Below are positions 8,377 through 17,400 of a stretch of DNA of 64,000 bases, piece after piece. The stretch is taken from NCBI GenBank assembly GCA_963758945.1, contig CAVWXY010000001.1:1-64000 (forward strand), given 5' to 3'. The DNA comes from VAZQ01 sp963758945 (GTDB taxonomy: Bacteria; Pseudomonadota; Alphaproteobacteria; Rhizobiales; Xanthobacteraceae). Below the pieces are notes generated by a model. It did not search any database. It was given only the letters and a program-made list of their open reading frames with translations, and was not told where the DNA came from. Position 1 is the first letter of the stretch; every line of letters begins with the position of its first letter. Made by a program: the position numbers and the translations under genes.

Positions 8377-8556
8377 TTAATCGTTCGCTCGCGTCCTTCG
8401 CCGCTCGCGCTCGCCCTCCAGCATCCGAATCTTGCCGGCGAGGTAGCGCCGAAGGTCCGAACTCGAAGCGTCCGCCCAATCGACGGCGGCGAGGAGGTCG
8501 CGATGTCGTTGGAGGACGCGATCGATCTCCTCGTCGGACATCTTGTCGATGTTCAT
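8377..8556 (-). CDS. Small hypothetical protein, last gene of island operon
   Basis: 59 residues: starts MNIDKMSDEEIDRVLQRHRD, with a heptad-like second half (AGKIRMLEGERERRRTRAND) suggesting a coiled coil. The ATG overlaps the stop of the upstream gene by four bases (ATGA), strong support for translation as part of the operon 9809-8377. Function unknown. Confidence 0.6.
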   Translation of the reverse strand: MNIDKMSDEEIDRVLQRHRDLLAAVDWADASSSDLRRYLAGKIRMLEGERERRRTRAND

Positions 8557-8765
8557 TGCCGCCGCTCCGCCGCGTTCGGGTCGTAGCGAACCTCGACCGT
8601 GTCGTAGTCGGCGCCGGGCTCGGAACCGTGGACCGTGTAGCCCGGCTCCAGGCTGATCCAGCCCTGTCCGGAATATCGCTTCGCGATCCGCTTGCCGTCG
8701 AACTCGACGTAGAGAACGACATCGCCGTTCTCCTCGACGAGCCGTAGTTGCGCCTTCGGTGTCAT
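8553..8765 (-). CDS. Small hypothetical protein
   Basis: 70 residues from MTPKAQLRLVEENGDVVLYV; the longer frame upstream lacks coding character and GAGGAGGCCCGAG precedes this ATG. Predicted beta-rich (VVLYVEFDGKRIAKRY, TVHGSEPGADYDTVEVRYDP). Overlaps the next gene by four bases and follows the 8782-9483 gene by 16 bases. Function unknown. Confidence 0.65.
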   Translation of the reverse strand: MTPKAQLRLVEENGDVVLYVEFDGKRIAKRYSGQGWISLEPGYTVHGSEPGADYDTVEVRYDPNAAERRQ

Positions 8766-8781
8766 TTTGCTCGGGCCTCCT

Positions 8782-9483
8782 CTAGTGCATAGTCGCGGTC
8801 GCGGTCGCCTCGTCGGGCGCGACGTTTTCAAGCTTGTTGAAGAGCATTTCCATTTGCTCCCGAACGGTATCCAGTCGGTCCCACAGCTCGCGCCTCGTCT
8901 CGCTGTCAACCTCCGCCAGCTCCCGCTTGTTCACCTCGATCAGCGGCTTCAGAATATTGAGGAGCCCTCGATTTAGTTGCCCGACCAATCGTTCGACTTC
9001 GGAGGGCTCGTCTCGTTTCTTCTTGCGGCGCTTTACCAGATCGCGCGCCTGAGCCATCGTAATGTCGGGTCGTCGCCGCGCGATGTTGTGGCGATCGATC
9101 TGGGCGTTGAGAGCCTGACAGGTAGAAAAGTCTAGGCGCCTAGACTTTTCCGGCCACTTCTTCACCGTCGTGCGGGCGCTCTGCACGGTCTTGAACTTCG
9201 TGCCGACGTCGGCGGCGAACCGCTGAAGGCGATTCTCGTCGTACTTTGTCTCGACCTCGCAGGCGGCGTCGCCCAGCTCCCAGAGGGAGCGAGCCATATC
9301 CCGGACCGCGGCTCTACCGCGCTCGACGAGGGCGGCGTACTCCGCGTCTGGCTCGGCCTCGTGACTTAGGATAAGCTCGCCGCGCTCGGGGGCCGTTTCG
9401 GTCTCTCGGGTATCCTCTGCCTTCGAAGACGAGGCCCGGGGCTTTTGCGGAGTCCGGGCCTTCTTCTTCCTGTTGGGTTTCAT
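8782..9483 (-). CDS. Hypothetical phage/island protein, possible DNA-binding
   Basis: 233 residues from MKPNRKKKARTP (AGGAGAAGGAA directly upstream), not the longer frame from 9558. The basic N-terminus is followed by an acidic linker. A central segment at about residues 85-130 (RFAADVGTKFKTVQSARTTV) has the look of a helix-turn-helix. The C-terminal half is helical, with VERLVGQLNRGLLNILKPLI and RLDTVREQMEMLFNKLENV. It may regulate or bind DNA, as similar phage and plasmid proteins do. The start overlaps the upstream stop (ATGA). Confidence 0.6.
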   Translation of the reverse strand: MKPNRKKKARTPQKPRASSSKAEDTRETETAPERGELILSHEAEPDAEYAALVERGRAAVRDMARSLWELGDAACEVETKYDENRLQRFAADVGTKFKTVQSARTTVKKWPEKSRRLDFSTCQALNAQIDRHNIARRRPDITMAQARDLVKRRKKKRDEPSEVERLVGQLNRGLLNILKPLIEVNKRELAEVDSETRRELWDRLDTVREQMEMLFNKLENVAPDEATATATMH

Positions 9484-9809
9484 TTCCTTCTCCTCTTGGT
9501 GATGTGCTTCGGCGACTTCACCGACTTCGCGCCGGCGACGAGCGCGCGGCGATGCCATCGCTCGCGCGTTTTCTCGATCGCCTTCAGTTCGGTGTCGTCG
9601 GTCGGATTCCGGCGCGCGTCGTCGAACGCCTTCTCGTCTTCCGGCAGGATGACGATGACGTTGCCGATCACGGTCTCGCGCGGAGCGAGGCCGCGCTTTT
9701 TCAGCTTTGTGTAAAGGGTAATCGACATCGGACCACGGCTGCCGCCGTGGCGAATTCGAAAGCCCTTCACGCTCCGATCGTGGGGATTACCGGGGACCCA
9801 ATCCTGCAT
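9480..9809 (-). CDS. Small hypothetical island protein
   Basis: 109 residues. GPMSITLYTKLKKRGLAPRE and ETVIGNVIVILPEDEKAFDDA are followed by a helical, basic C-terminus ending KHITKRRRK. No family recognised; size and basic ends would suit an excisionase or control protein, which is only a guess. First gene of the tightly overlapping minus-strand operon running to 8377. Confidence 0.55.
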   Translation of the reverse strand: MQDWVPGNPHDRSVKGFRIRHGGSRGPMSITLYTKLKKRGLAPRETVIGNVIVILPEDEKAFDDARRNPTDDTELKAIEKTRERWHRRALVAGAKSVKSPKHITKRRRK

Positions 9810-9901
9810 CGCTATCGCCTCGTTTTTCGGCGATGCGTCGGAAGGGAAAAAGAAAAAGGCCCCGACCGACGCATCGCGTGCGTCTGATCGAGACCTCCGT
9901 T

Positions 9902-9942
9902 CGGTCCGGCTTTAGCGGACCGGCACGTCACCTAAACGTGCC
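9902..9942 (-). terminator. Tandem hairpins downstream of integrase
   Basis: Two adjacent short stems: CGGTCCG/CGGACCG (9902-9922) and GGCACGT/ACGTGCC (9922-9942). They lie between the integrase stop (10131) and the start of the small-gene operon (9809), and could terminate the integrase message or lie in the operon leader. The rest of 9810-10130 shows no gene. Confidence 0.4.
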
Positions 9943-10130
9943 GAAGACCTCGGCCGTGTGACCATCATAAAGCGCCACGGCCAGCGTCGAGTCAGGCGTA
10001 CCCCTTAGTCTATTTTTTCCCTCGGGAGGCACCGGTCTCGCCGACCCCGAAGGGACGCACGCTCGCGCGCTCGTCCGTTAGGTACGTACCGGGACCTATA
10101 GCCCGCTCGCCCGGGCGTGTAAAGGGTTTG

Positions 10131-11378
10131 TTAACTAGCATGGATTTTCTTAACCTTAACCGGCCGAAGCGGCTCGACGTTCGTCGGCTCGACCCCGAAG
10201 ACCGGCGCCGCCGCGCGGATCGCGTCGGATATGAACGACTTCGCGAGGTGGGCATAGCGTTCGGTCATTCTCGTGGTCGTGTGCCCGAGCGCGGCGGCGA
10301 TGACCGGGAGCGGCGCGCCGTTCATCGCCGCGTGAGACGCGTACGTGTGCCGCAGAATGTGAAAGCCGACGGCCGGGACGATGCGCGCGCGCTCGCAAGC
10401 CGCCGCCATCGGCTTCGATTGATTGCCGTGCCGCCACGCGCCGCCGCCGTCGCGCAACAGAAGGCGCTCGCCGCCGCTTCGCCCCGCCGCGATGCGCTCG
10501 AAGAACGCGAGCGCCTCGGCGCCGAGCGGTACATAGCGCGCGCGTCCGGACTTCGATCGTTGGACGTGTATCGTCTCGGCGTCGACGTCGAGATCGCCGA
10601 CTTCGAGCCGACACAACTCGCTGTATCGGCAGCCGGTCGATAACGCGGCGCGAATCAAATCACGGACGTCGGGATCGCAGGCGTTCAAGAGCCGGACGCT
10701 CTCGGCGATCGTGAGGTAGCGCGTGCGCGGCTCGTCGACGCCGCGAAATTTCTTCATCCCCCGCCAGGCGGCGTCGGACGACACGCGCTTCGCGCGGTAT
10801 GCGAGATTCAACGCCGCGACGAGCGTGCCGCAGATTCGATTCGCCGAGTTCATTCTCCGCCGCCGCGCGTCGGCGTCGCCGTCGACCGGCTTCCCGCGCT
10901 GGATCGAAACGGCGGCGACGGTCGCGAGCCAAGATTGAAGCATCGAGGTCGATAGCTCGTCGAGCCGAACGTCGCCCAGCTCGGCGAGGTAGATCGCCGT
11001 GGTCCGCGCCACCTCGACGCTCTTCCCGCGCGCTCTCAAATCCTTGACGTAGTCCTCGAAGACGCGACCGACCGTCGGCGAGCCGGCGACGCGCTCGCCG
11101 CCGGCGAGTTCGAGCGCGCGTTCGCGGGCCTCATCATATGAGAACACGGAAACGCCGTCGGCTTCGAGCGCATCGTCGGCGGCGCCGATCGTCATCATCG
11201 TGTAGCGCCCGCCGATCCGGCGCCGGAGGACCCATCGACCGGCCTTCTCGTCCGGCCATCGCTGATAGCCGAGATGCGCCTTCGCGGTGAGCGCGTTCCA
11301 GTGCGGTTGGCGTCCGCGCCGGAGTTTAGCGCGCGCCGTCCGCGTTCCCAGCGCCGCCGGTCGAATCGTCCTCGCCAT
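10131..11378 (-). CDS. Tyrosine recombinase/integrase
   Basis: 415 residues. N-terminal basic region, a SAM-like core-binding domain at about residues 100-200 and a catalytic domain with all expected residues: Arg251 (STGCRYSEL), Lys276 (RSKSGR), His340 and Arg343 (HILRHTYAS), His366 (ALGHTTTRMTERY) and nucleophile Tyr375. Intact. Upstream at 11393-11415 is a perfect palindrome that may be an operator or arm-type site. It is the probable integrase of the 7-11.4 kb island. I did not find a convincing flanking att duplication. The adjacent IS256 gene is cut at about 11519, just outside the island. Confidence 0.92.
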   Translation of the reverse strand: MARTIRPAALGTRTARAKLRRGRQPHWNALTAKAHLGYQRWPDEKAGRWVLRRRIGGRYTMMTIGAADDALEADGVSVFSYDEARERALELAGGERVAGSPTVGRVFEDYVKDLRARGKSVEVARTTAIYLAELGDVRLDELSTSMLQSWLATVAAVSIQRGKPVDGDADARRRRMNSANRICGTLVAALNLAYRAKRVSSDAAWRGMKKFRGVDEPRTRYLTIAESVRLLNACDPDVRDLIRAALSTGCRYSELCRLEVGDLDVDAETIHVQRSKSGRARYVPLGAEALAFFERIAAGRSGGERLLLRDGGGAWRHGNQSKPMAAACERARIVPAVGFHILRHTYASHAAMNGAPLPVIAAALGHTTTRMTERYAHLAKSFISDAIRAAAPVFGVEPTNVEPLRPVKVKKIHAS

Positions 11379-11392
11379 TTCGTTCTCCGAAG

Positions 11393-11415
11393 GTTAGTTC
11401 CTCCGAGGAACTAAC
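11393..11415. promoter_or_regulatory. Perfect palindrome upstream of integrase
   Basis: GTTAGTTCCT-CCG-AGGAACTAAC: ten-base arms around three bases, 15 bases upstream of the integrase start. TAGTT/ACTAG-rich short repeats follow (11420-11470). A repressor operator or recombinase arm site is likely. Confidence 0.5.
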
Positions 11416-11518
11416 TATGAACCAACTATCGAGCCCGTCCGACTAGTCTCTCCTAGTTTCCACTAGTTAGAAAAGCCAGCGAATTCCGCGACTTAGATTT
11501 CTCGCGGCTATCTCTTAG

Positions 11519-12390
11519 CCGCTACGGCGTTCCTGGGCAAGGATGCGCCGAATCTTTCTCCGGCGGTGATCTCCAGACTGACGGCGGAGTGGCAGGGCGA
11601 GTACGAACGCTGGCAGAAGCGCGATCTGTCTGCGCGCCGGTACGTGTACGTGTGGGCGGACGGCGTCTTCCTTCAAGCCCGCATGGAAGACCACGGCGAA
11701 TGCATGCTGGTGCTGATCGGCGCGACGCCGGAAGGCAAGAAGGAGCTGATCGGCTTCCAGGTCGGCGTGCGCGAGAGCGCGCAGAGCTGGCACGAGCTGC
11801 TCGTCGAGACGAAAAGCCGTGGGCTGAAGATCGCCCCAGAAATTGCGGTCGGTGACGGCGCGCTCGGATTCTGGAAGGCGCTCGACGAGGTCTTCCCCGC
11901 CACACGGCATCAGCGGTGCTGGGTGCACAAAACCGCAAATATCTTGAACAAGGTCGCCCTGCCGGTGCAGGCCAACATGAAGAAGGACCTGCGCGAAGTC
12001 TACTTGGCGCCGAACCGAGCTTCGGCCGAAGTGGCGATCGACGTCTTCGCCGAAAAATACGGAGCGAAGTACGACAAGGCGGTCGAGTGTCTGACGAAAG
12101 ATCGCAACGCACTGCTTGCGCTCTACGACTTCCCCGCCGAGCATTGGGACCATTTGCGGACGACGAATCCCATCGAAAGCGTGTTCGCGACGGTCCGGCA
12201 CAGGACGGTGCGTACGAAAGGCTCGTTGTCGTCAACCACTGCCAAGTTGATGGTGTTCAAGCTGCTCTGCGCCGCAGCGAAGACCTGGCGGCGGCTAAAA
12301 GGCACAAATCAGTTGCCGAAGGTCGTCGCAGGTGTCAAATTTGAAAATGGCATCGAGGTCATCGAACTGCCGGCAAACCACGCCGCCTGA
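11519..12390 (+). pseudogene. IS256-family transposase, N-terminus missing
   Basis: About 290 residues of the mutator-type transposase; the family is normally about 400-420, so roughly the first 120-140 residues are gone. The catalytic DDE set is present: Asp in VWADGVFLQARM, Asp in VGDGALGFWKA, the HQRCWVHKTANILNK helix and Glu in TNPIESVFATVRHRT. The open frame extends upstream of its first Met to about 11519 (TAFLGKDAPNLSP), consistent with truncation there. The right end has inserted into the esterase gene at about 12420. Cannot be active alone. Confidence 0.88.
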
Positions 12391-13009
12391 TCGCCTCGTC
12401 ACCCAAAATCCCGCATAGCTCCATCGGATCGGCCTCGGCGTTTCGCTGCAAGGAACCGCCGGTGAGCGCGAGATCGGTCCAGGGCGAAAGCGCGACGGCG
12501 GCGGCCGGCAGACGAAAGCCTTCGTCACGCAGCTTGAGCAGCATCGCCAAGACGAGTCCGCCGCCTGAGGATTCTCCTAGCACCGCCATTCTCCGCGGAT
12601 CGACACCATCGGCCACGAGCGCCCGGTAGGCCGTGACGGCATCGTCGAGCGCCGCCGGAAACGGGTGCTCGGGCGCAAGCCGATGACCAAGGATAACAGT
12701 GCGAGCGCGCGTCGCCGCGGCGATGCGCCAGGTGAAATCACCATAGAGCGCTGGCGAGCCCGAGACATACCCGCCGCCGTGGAGATAGAGCACGAGGCGG
12801 CCGCCGAGGGACGCGAGAGTAACGACGTCGACTGCTTTGACCCCGTCGAGGTCAATGTGTGTCGTCTGCGTACCCTTTGGCGGCGGCGGCACTAGACGCT
12901 CGAGGAACGCGTCCTGTCGGCGCAGTGCCTCGAGGGTGGTCGTGGGACCGATCTTGCGCTTGACGAACCAGCGCAGCCCCAGGCGCACGAGCTCGGCGCG
13001 TAAACTCAT
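12359..13009 (-). pseudogene. Alpha/beta hydrolase (HSL-type esterase), 3' end lost
   Basis: Starts at MSLRAELVRLGL with GGAGGGGG upstream. The oxyanion-hole HGGGYVSGS and nucleophile elbow GESSGGG identify the hormone-sensitive-lipase family (about 300 residues). Native sequence ends near RNAEADPM; the following residues come from the IS256 end, so the catalytic Asp and His are missing. The gene was interrupted by the IS256 element whose remnant lies at 11519-12390. Confidence 0.85.
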
Positions 13010-13328
13010 CGCGGCCCCCTCCACTCCGTTGGATACCGGCAAGAAGCTCACTGCCACGATCGTTGCCCCAGATCGAGTTTCATCTGTGCCTGCTGCGCTC
13101 GCCTACTTGTGAACCGTCGCCGACGATCGCTTCAAATCCGCGCTTGCAGGTGGGCGCGTTTCTGTGTGCGTTTTTCCGCTCGGTCGCCTTCCGAATACGT
13201 GGGCGCAAAGCGCACTAGCGGCCAAATGCGAGCCGTTGCGGTATTGTATACTGCTGTCCACGGACGTTTATTGGACACGTGTTGGACAGCGAAAAGCCAC
13301 GATCAGCCATGTCTTTGATTTCATTGAC

Positions 13329-13373
13329 GCTCCCTAGGGGACTCGAACCCCTGCTTTCGCCGTGAGAGGGCGA
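13329..13373 (-). pseudogene. 3' fragment of tRNA-Glu (CTC)
   Basis: On the minus strand the anticodon arm CGCCCTCTCACGGCG and T-arm/acceptor half AGGGGTTCGAGTCCCCTAGG are recognisable. The 5' half (acceptor and D arm) is absent and the 3' end reads AGCGTCA, not GCGCCA. This is the kind of duplicate left when an element integrates into a tRNA gene. Confidence 0.7.
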
Positions 13374-14404
13374 AGTAGGACGGAACGATTTTTACGCCCC
13401 ACGCCTTGGCGTTTCCCGGCCGTGTAGCCAGACAGGAAACTCGCACTGACTCGTAAACTCGTAGACCAGTTAAAAACGGCGTCGAAACTTGCTATTCGGC
13501 CACAGCTTCGGCCACAGCTTCAGGCGAACCGAATGTGAACAAGCAGCGACGAACGTGACAAAAATCTCTGATTCCGCAACGGTCCGCGACCGAGAGACCT
13601 CGTTCGGGATGAGGGAGGCGCAGGTTCAACCCTAGAAGCGCGCCTCTACCGATTTCGTGGCACCGCGCCATGATCGCCGTTGGCGATGTCACTTCCCTTC
13701 AAGATGCCGGTAAGATGCCGCGCGCGGCGCACGTGAGGAAGCACTTCCGCGGCAGCTGCCTTGCCCGATCGATCCGCTCTTTCACGCTGTCCTGAAAGGC
13801 GGGGTCCTTTTTTTCTCCGCTCAGTGTGTTCGGTAGTCGGTCGCCATCCGGCGAGAGCTGTTTCCCGACGGCAATTTTCCCGCCGGCACCCGATCACCGT
13901 CTCGAACTTCGCCGCGCCGGGGATGATGCTGGAGATCCAGGGGATCGCCGTTAGTCGAGGGACCGTTGCTCGAACACGAACCGTTGTTCGCCACAATAGC
14001 GGAGTACCGCTTTCGCCCCGCTCCGGCACAGTGTGTCGGGGTGAAGCGGTTACGATGGACGGCCCGCAACGTCGCGATCGAAGGCGCTGGGACGAGGGCC
14101 AAAATGATCGGCTCGGCGTTGGCAGTCGACCTGGTCGCCTGCGGGGACCGCTCGCTCGCCCTGGCGACCGAGAGGGCACCGCGCGAGACGAGGACGGTTC
14201 CGGTTCGGGGCTTGCAAATTTCCTTCGCATGCCTTGTCGGCTCGAAGGGACGGTGTCCGTCCTTGGGCTAGGCCTGGTAACGATCTCGCTCAACTCTGGA
14301 GGTCGAGCATGGAGGCGAGTACCAGCCTTCAGAGCGGTACCAGTGTGCTTTTCGCCGGGCCGGGCGACGGCAATCCATGGGTCATTTTAAAAGGATCAGC
14401 AGTG
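13374..14404. other. No intact gene seen
   Basis: About 1 kb of short overlapping open frames without domains. A 12-base tandem (CGGCCACAGCTT twice) lies at about 13497-13520. Likely decayed island sequence. 13010-13328 upstream is likewise empty apart from the esterase leader. Confidence 0.4.
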
Positions 14405-14867
14405 ATGTCAGCAGCAGCTACAACCACCAGCACCATCCGGCTTCACCGCGTGCTCCGTGCGACACCGGAGCGGATCTACCGCGCGTTCCTTGATGCGGAC
14501 GCGATGGCCAAATGGCTTCCGCCGAACGGCTTCACGGCCAAGGTTCACCATATGGACGCGAGGGTCGGCGGTACCCATAGGATGTCGTTCACCAACTTCA
14601 GCACCGGCAAGAGTTCACTCGTTTGGCGGGACCTATCTCGAGCTGACGCCGCACGAGCGTATTCGCTATACGGACAAGTTCGACGACCCAAATTTGCCTG
14701 GGGAAATGCAGACGACGATTACCCTCAAGAATGTATCCGTCGGCACGGAGGTGAGCATTGTTCAGGAAGGCGTGCCTGCTGTCATCCCAGCCGAGGCTTG
14801 CTATCTCGGCTGGCAGGAATTGCTGACCCTGCTTGCGAAGCTCGTCGAGGCCGAAATTCCAGATTAG
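14405..14867 (+). pseudogene. SRPBCC/AHSA1-family protein with one frameshift
   Basis: Start ATG at 14405 with AAGGA upstream. First half: TIRLHRVLRATPERIYRAFL and AKWLPPNGFTAKVHHMDARV. Near 14610 one base is missing and the frame moves to FGGTYLELTPHERIRYTDKF ... GWQELLTLLAKLVEAEIPD, ending at 14867. Joined, the two halves give about 154 residues, normal for AHSA1-like START-fold proteins that bind hydrophobic ligands. Either a young pseudogene or a sequencing indel. Confidence 0.8.
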
Positions 14868-14951
14868 GTCGACGATCCTTCGAAACTACGTATCCGTACG
14901 GTGAAGAACGGTGAAGACCGCCGCGTGGCATTGGCTTCGGGCGCGGCGTGC

Positions 14952-15179
14952 TCAGGCGGCGAGCTTGGCAGCGGGTCGACTTCCAATTTCAAGGCAGCAG
15001 TTGATCGAGCTCTGGATGTTATGATCGTTGATGTGCGCGAGCACGTTGGCGAGCCAAGCTTGCGGATCGACGTCGTTGAGCCGCGCGGTCTGAATCAAGG
15101 TGTACATCACGGCAGCGCGCTCGCCACCGCGGAGCCGGCAAACAGCCACGACTTGCGGCCGAAGCGCGACGGCGCGCAC
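14952..15179 (-). pseudogene. IS66-family TnpC, C-terminal fragment
   Basis: About 70 residues: GGERAAVMYTLIQTARLNDV and DPQAWLANVLAHINDH are the hallmark C-terminus of IS66 transposases. The remaining 400 or more residues and the TnpA/TnpB partners are absent. Confidence 0.8.
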
Positions 15180-15318
15180 CGATCGTGATTGCTCGTGGTC
15201 AGAACGCGCGTCCCGACAGGACTACGACAAAACGTCCAATTACCGCCTGGTCGCTGCTTCCGCGGTGCTTCCGCGACAGCCGATCGTGCAAGATACCATT
15301 TAGTAAGTCATTGAAATC

Positions 15319-15370
15319 TGGCGCGCCCGACAAGATTCGAACTTGTGACCTCTGCCTTCGGAGGGCAACA
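15319..15370 (-). pseudogene. 3' fragment of tRNA-Arg (CCG)
   Basis: The minus strand reads through an anticodon arm TTGCCCTCCGAAGGCAG (anticodon CCG), a T arm GTTCGAATC and the acceptor end TCGGGCGCGCCA including CCA. No 5' half is present. It lies 26 bases beyond the stop of the tyrosine integrase at 15397-16701, so it is a likely attachment-site copy for that integrase. Confidence 0.75.
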
Positions 15371-15396
15371 CTCAATCGAGAGCCGCGCCTCGCATT

Positions 15397-16701
15397 CTAT
15401 GCAGCCATCGACATCGTGTCAGATTGGCTTTCTGCGTCAACCCGACCCGTAGTCTCCTCAACCTTCGCGCTTCTGAGCCACCAGACTAACAAAGGATCTC
15501 GCTCCACTGCGCCGCTTCGAACGACCAACTCCGAAATCCTTTGCTGCTGTTGGCGCAGATGATCCCTTAGCAATCGATCGCGCGTGATGTATCCGGCGTT
15601 TACGCCGGGCAAGGAATGGTTCATCAAAAGGTGGATGTCGAGTTCCGAAACACCTGCCGCTTGCGCGAGCGTGCGATAGCTCTGCCGCAGATCGTTGCCC
15701 CATTTGGAAAGGACGTCACGCTCTTCCTTGTGCTCCACGATATGTCCGAGTTCGCTCTCGGCTGGAAACAACCATGATTTCGCTTGCTCGGAATACATGA
15801 TCCGCCCCCACCTGATCGCGCGGATGATGCAGCGGATCATCGGTCGCGACAGTGGAATATCGAATGCTTTCTCCTCACCACCCTTGGGCCTCGGGATATG
15901 GATCATCCTCTGTTGTAAATCGATGTGCTCTATGCGGACCTTCTTAAGGGCCGTTGGTCGTGATCCGGTGAGGAGCGTCAAGAGATGAAATTCCCGGCGC
16001 AGCGGATTCTCCAATGCCCGAAGCTCTCTCAGCCAACCACTGATATCGTTTGGACCCATCCCAGTCTTGCGTCGATGCTCCTTATTCCAGTCGATCGCGG
16101 AAACCGGGTTTACGGGAGGCAGATCGGTGTTGCTCTTCCGCGCGTGATTGTAGACAGCCCGCAGGCTGCGCATTGAGCCGTTCGCGATGTAGGGGCCATT
16201 TTCCTTGGTGATCTTGTCGTGGCGCTCCACGACCAGTGTCGGCTGCCGGCCCAGCCGGGCAAGCGCCTTATCGAGCCAATCCTCAAACAGCCGCTCCATG
16301 TGGTCCCGGTAGTTCTCGATCGTGTCGGGATTTCGACCCTTGCGCTTCATGTGCGCATCGCGATATCGCTCCCAAGCTTGCCGGAGCGTTATCGAGCCCG
16401 GCTTGATCTTTGGGGCTTCGCCGGGTCGTTGGCCTCTGGTAATCGCGCCGAGCGCTTCCTTAACCTTGCCACGCGCCTCGCGCGTCGTCATGTCGCCAAA
16501 GTCGCCAAGCTTCACCTGGGCCGCGAACTCACGAACACCATCACGCCAGAACTCACCTTGAGCCATGAAGCTCTTTCGCCGCTTGCCGATGAGCACGAAA
16601 AACCCCGGCAGTTCGCTGTCGCGAACCTTGTATTGCTTCTGTCCTGCGAACGGCAGACGCGCGATGCTCTTGTCGGTGAGAATCTGACGCTGATGAGCCA
16701 T
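15397..16701 (-). CDS. Tyrosine recombinase/integrase (P4/phage-like)
   Basis: 434 residues. N-terminal SIARLPFAGQKQYKVRDSEL and GFFVLIGKRRKSF form the arm-binding (DUF4102-like) region. Catalytic residues: Arg248 (TGSRPTALK), Lys273 (RPKGGEEKAFD), Arg339 (NDLRQSYRT), His362 (MNHSLPG) and Tyr371 (GYITRDRL). The usual His of box II HxLR is replaced (Asn-Asp-Leu-Arg), a tolerated variation. Intact. Bracketed by tRNA-Arg 3' fragments at 15319 and 16876, but with no cargo genes between them, so the element it served is probably deleted. Confidence 0.9.
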   Translation of the reverse strand: MAHQRQILTDKSIARLPFAGQKQYKVRDSELPGFFVLIGKRRKSFMAQGEFWRDGVREFAAQVKLGDFGDMTTREARGKVKEALGAITRGQRPGEAPKIKPGSITLRQAWERYRDAHMKRKGRNPDTIENYRDHMERLFEDWLDKALARLGRQPTLVVERHDKITKENGPYIANGSMRSLRAVYNHARKSNTDLPPVNPVSAIDWNKEHRRKTGMGPNDISGWLRELRALENPLRREFHLLTLLTGSRPTALKKVRIEHIDLQQRMIHIPRPKGGEEKAFDIPLSRPMIRCIIRAIRWGRIMYSEQAKSWLFPAESELGHIVEHKEERDVLSKWGNDLRQSYRTLAQAAGVSELDIHLLMNHSLPGVNAGYITRDRLLRDHLRQQQQRISELVVRSGAVERDPLLVWWLRSAKVEETTGRVDAESQSDTMSMAA

Positions 16702-16875
16702 GGTACCTCCACCGCCTTAGTCTGGGTTTAGTCTGGGGAAGTCCTCGATGAGAATCATCGAGGTCGCGCTACGCTACAGTACGCCAGGGTGCGAAATTCC
16801 TTTATCAATCAGTAGCTTGTTTCGAAGGCGAGAGTATGGCAGCGTGCACGTGAGCGCGGTCGAAAAACGCCGAAA

Positions 16876-16925
16876 TCAGACTACGAATTTGGGGGTCAGG
16901 AGTTCGAATCTCTTCGGGCGCGCCA
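16876..16925 (+). pseudogene. 3' fragment of tRNA-Arg (ACG)
   Basis: An anticodon arm ATCAGACTACGAATTTG (anticodon ACG), T arm AGGAGTTCGAATCTC and acceptor end TTCGGGCGCGCCA. No matching 5' acceptor lies upstream. Immediately after CCA the sequence becomes the 3' end of a serine-recombinase gene read on the other strand, joined at GGCGCGCC. Confidence 0.75.
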
Positions 16926-17400
16926 CTTCGGTACAAAACTGGGAACGCCAAAACCCGCCGTTTTGGCGCTTGCAGCGGCGACGAGCGTGCGCAGCAGTAC
17001 GCTTTTCGATCCCATGATACGAACTTCTTTCGCATCGACTTCGACGCGTTGCGCGAGGGCGCGGAGGTGATCGCGGCGGTAGCCGCCGCTCTCGGTGCGC
17101 ATGCGCTTGCGATGCTCGGCCCAAGCCGATCGAGCGCACCCTCGGCCCGCTCTGCGTCGGCCCGGGCCTGGTCGCGGACGGCCCTGAGCTCGGTCACGCG
17201 CTCCTTGAGCATCGGGTCGGAGACGTCGGCGATGCCGTTCTCGATCGCGTCGTAGAGCCGCTTGAGCTTGGCGGCCGCTTCGGCCGCGCGCTTGCGCAAT
17301 TCGGCGATGTGCGCCGTTCGGCGCTCGGCGCGGTCCTTCCGGCGATCGACCACCGACGACAGGATTTGCTCGAGCCGGGCGGGCTTCCGCGATCGCCTGA
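16926..17400 (-). pseudogene. Serine recombinase, C-terminal remnant
   Basis: LEQILSSVVDRRKDRAERRT, HIAELRKRAAEAAAKLKRLY and VTELRAVRDQARADAERAEG form the coiled-coil region of large serine recombinases. A frame change near 17110 leads to KRMRTESGGYRRDHLRALAQ, then VLLRTLVAA and FGVPSFVPKWRA. The catalytic N-terminal domain and zinc ribbon are absent. The 3' end fuses at GGCGCGCC to the tRNA-Arg fragment. The same 3' terminus recurs at 20833, 21802 and 22724. Confidence 0.75.

Noticed and set aside
13329..13373. Functional tRNA-Glu
   Set aside because: Only the anticodon arm, T arm and part of the acceptor are present; no 5' half.
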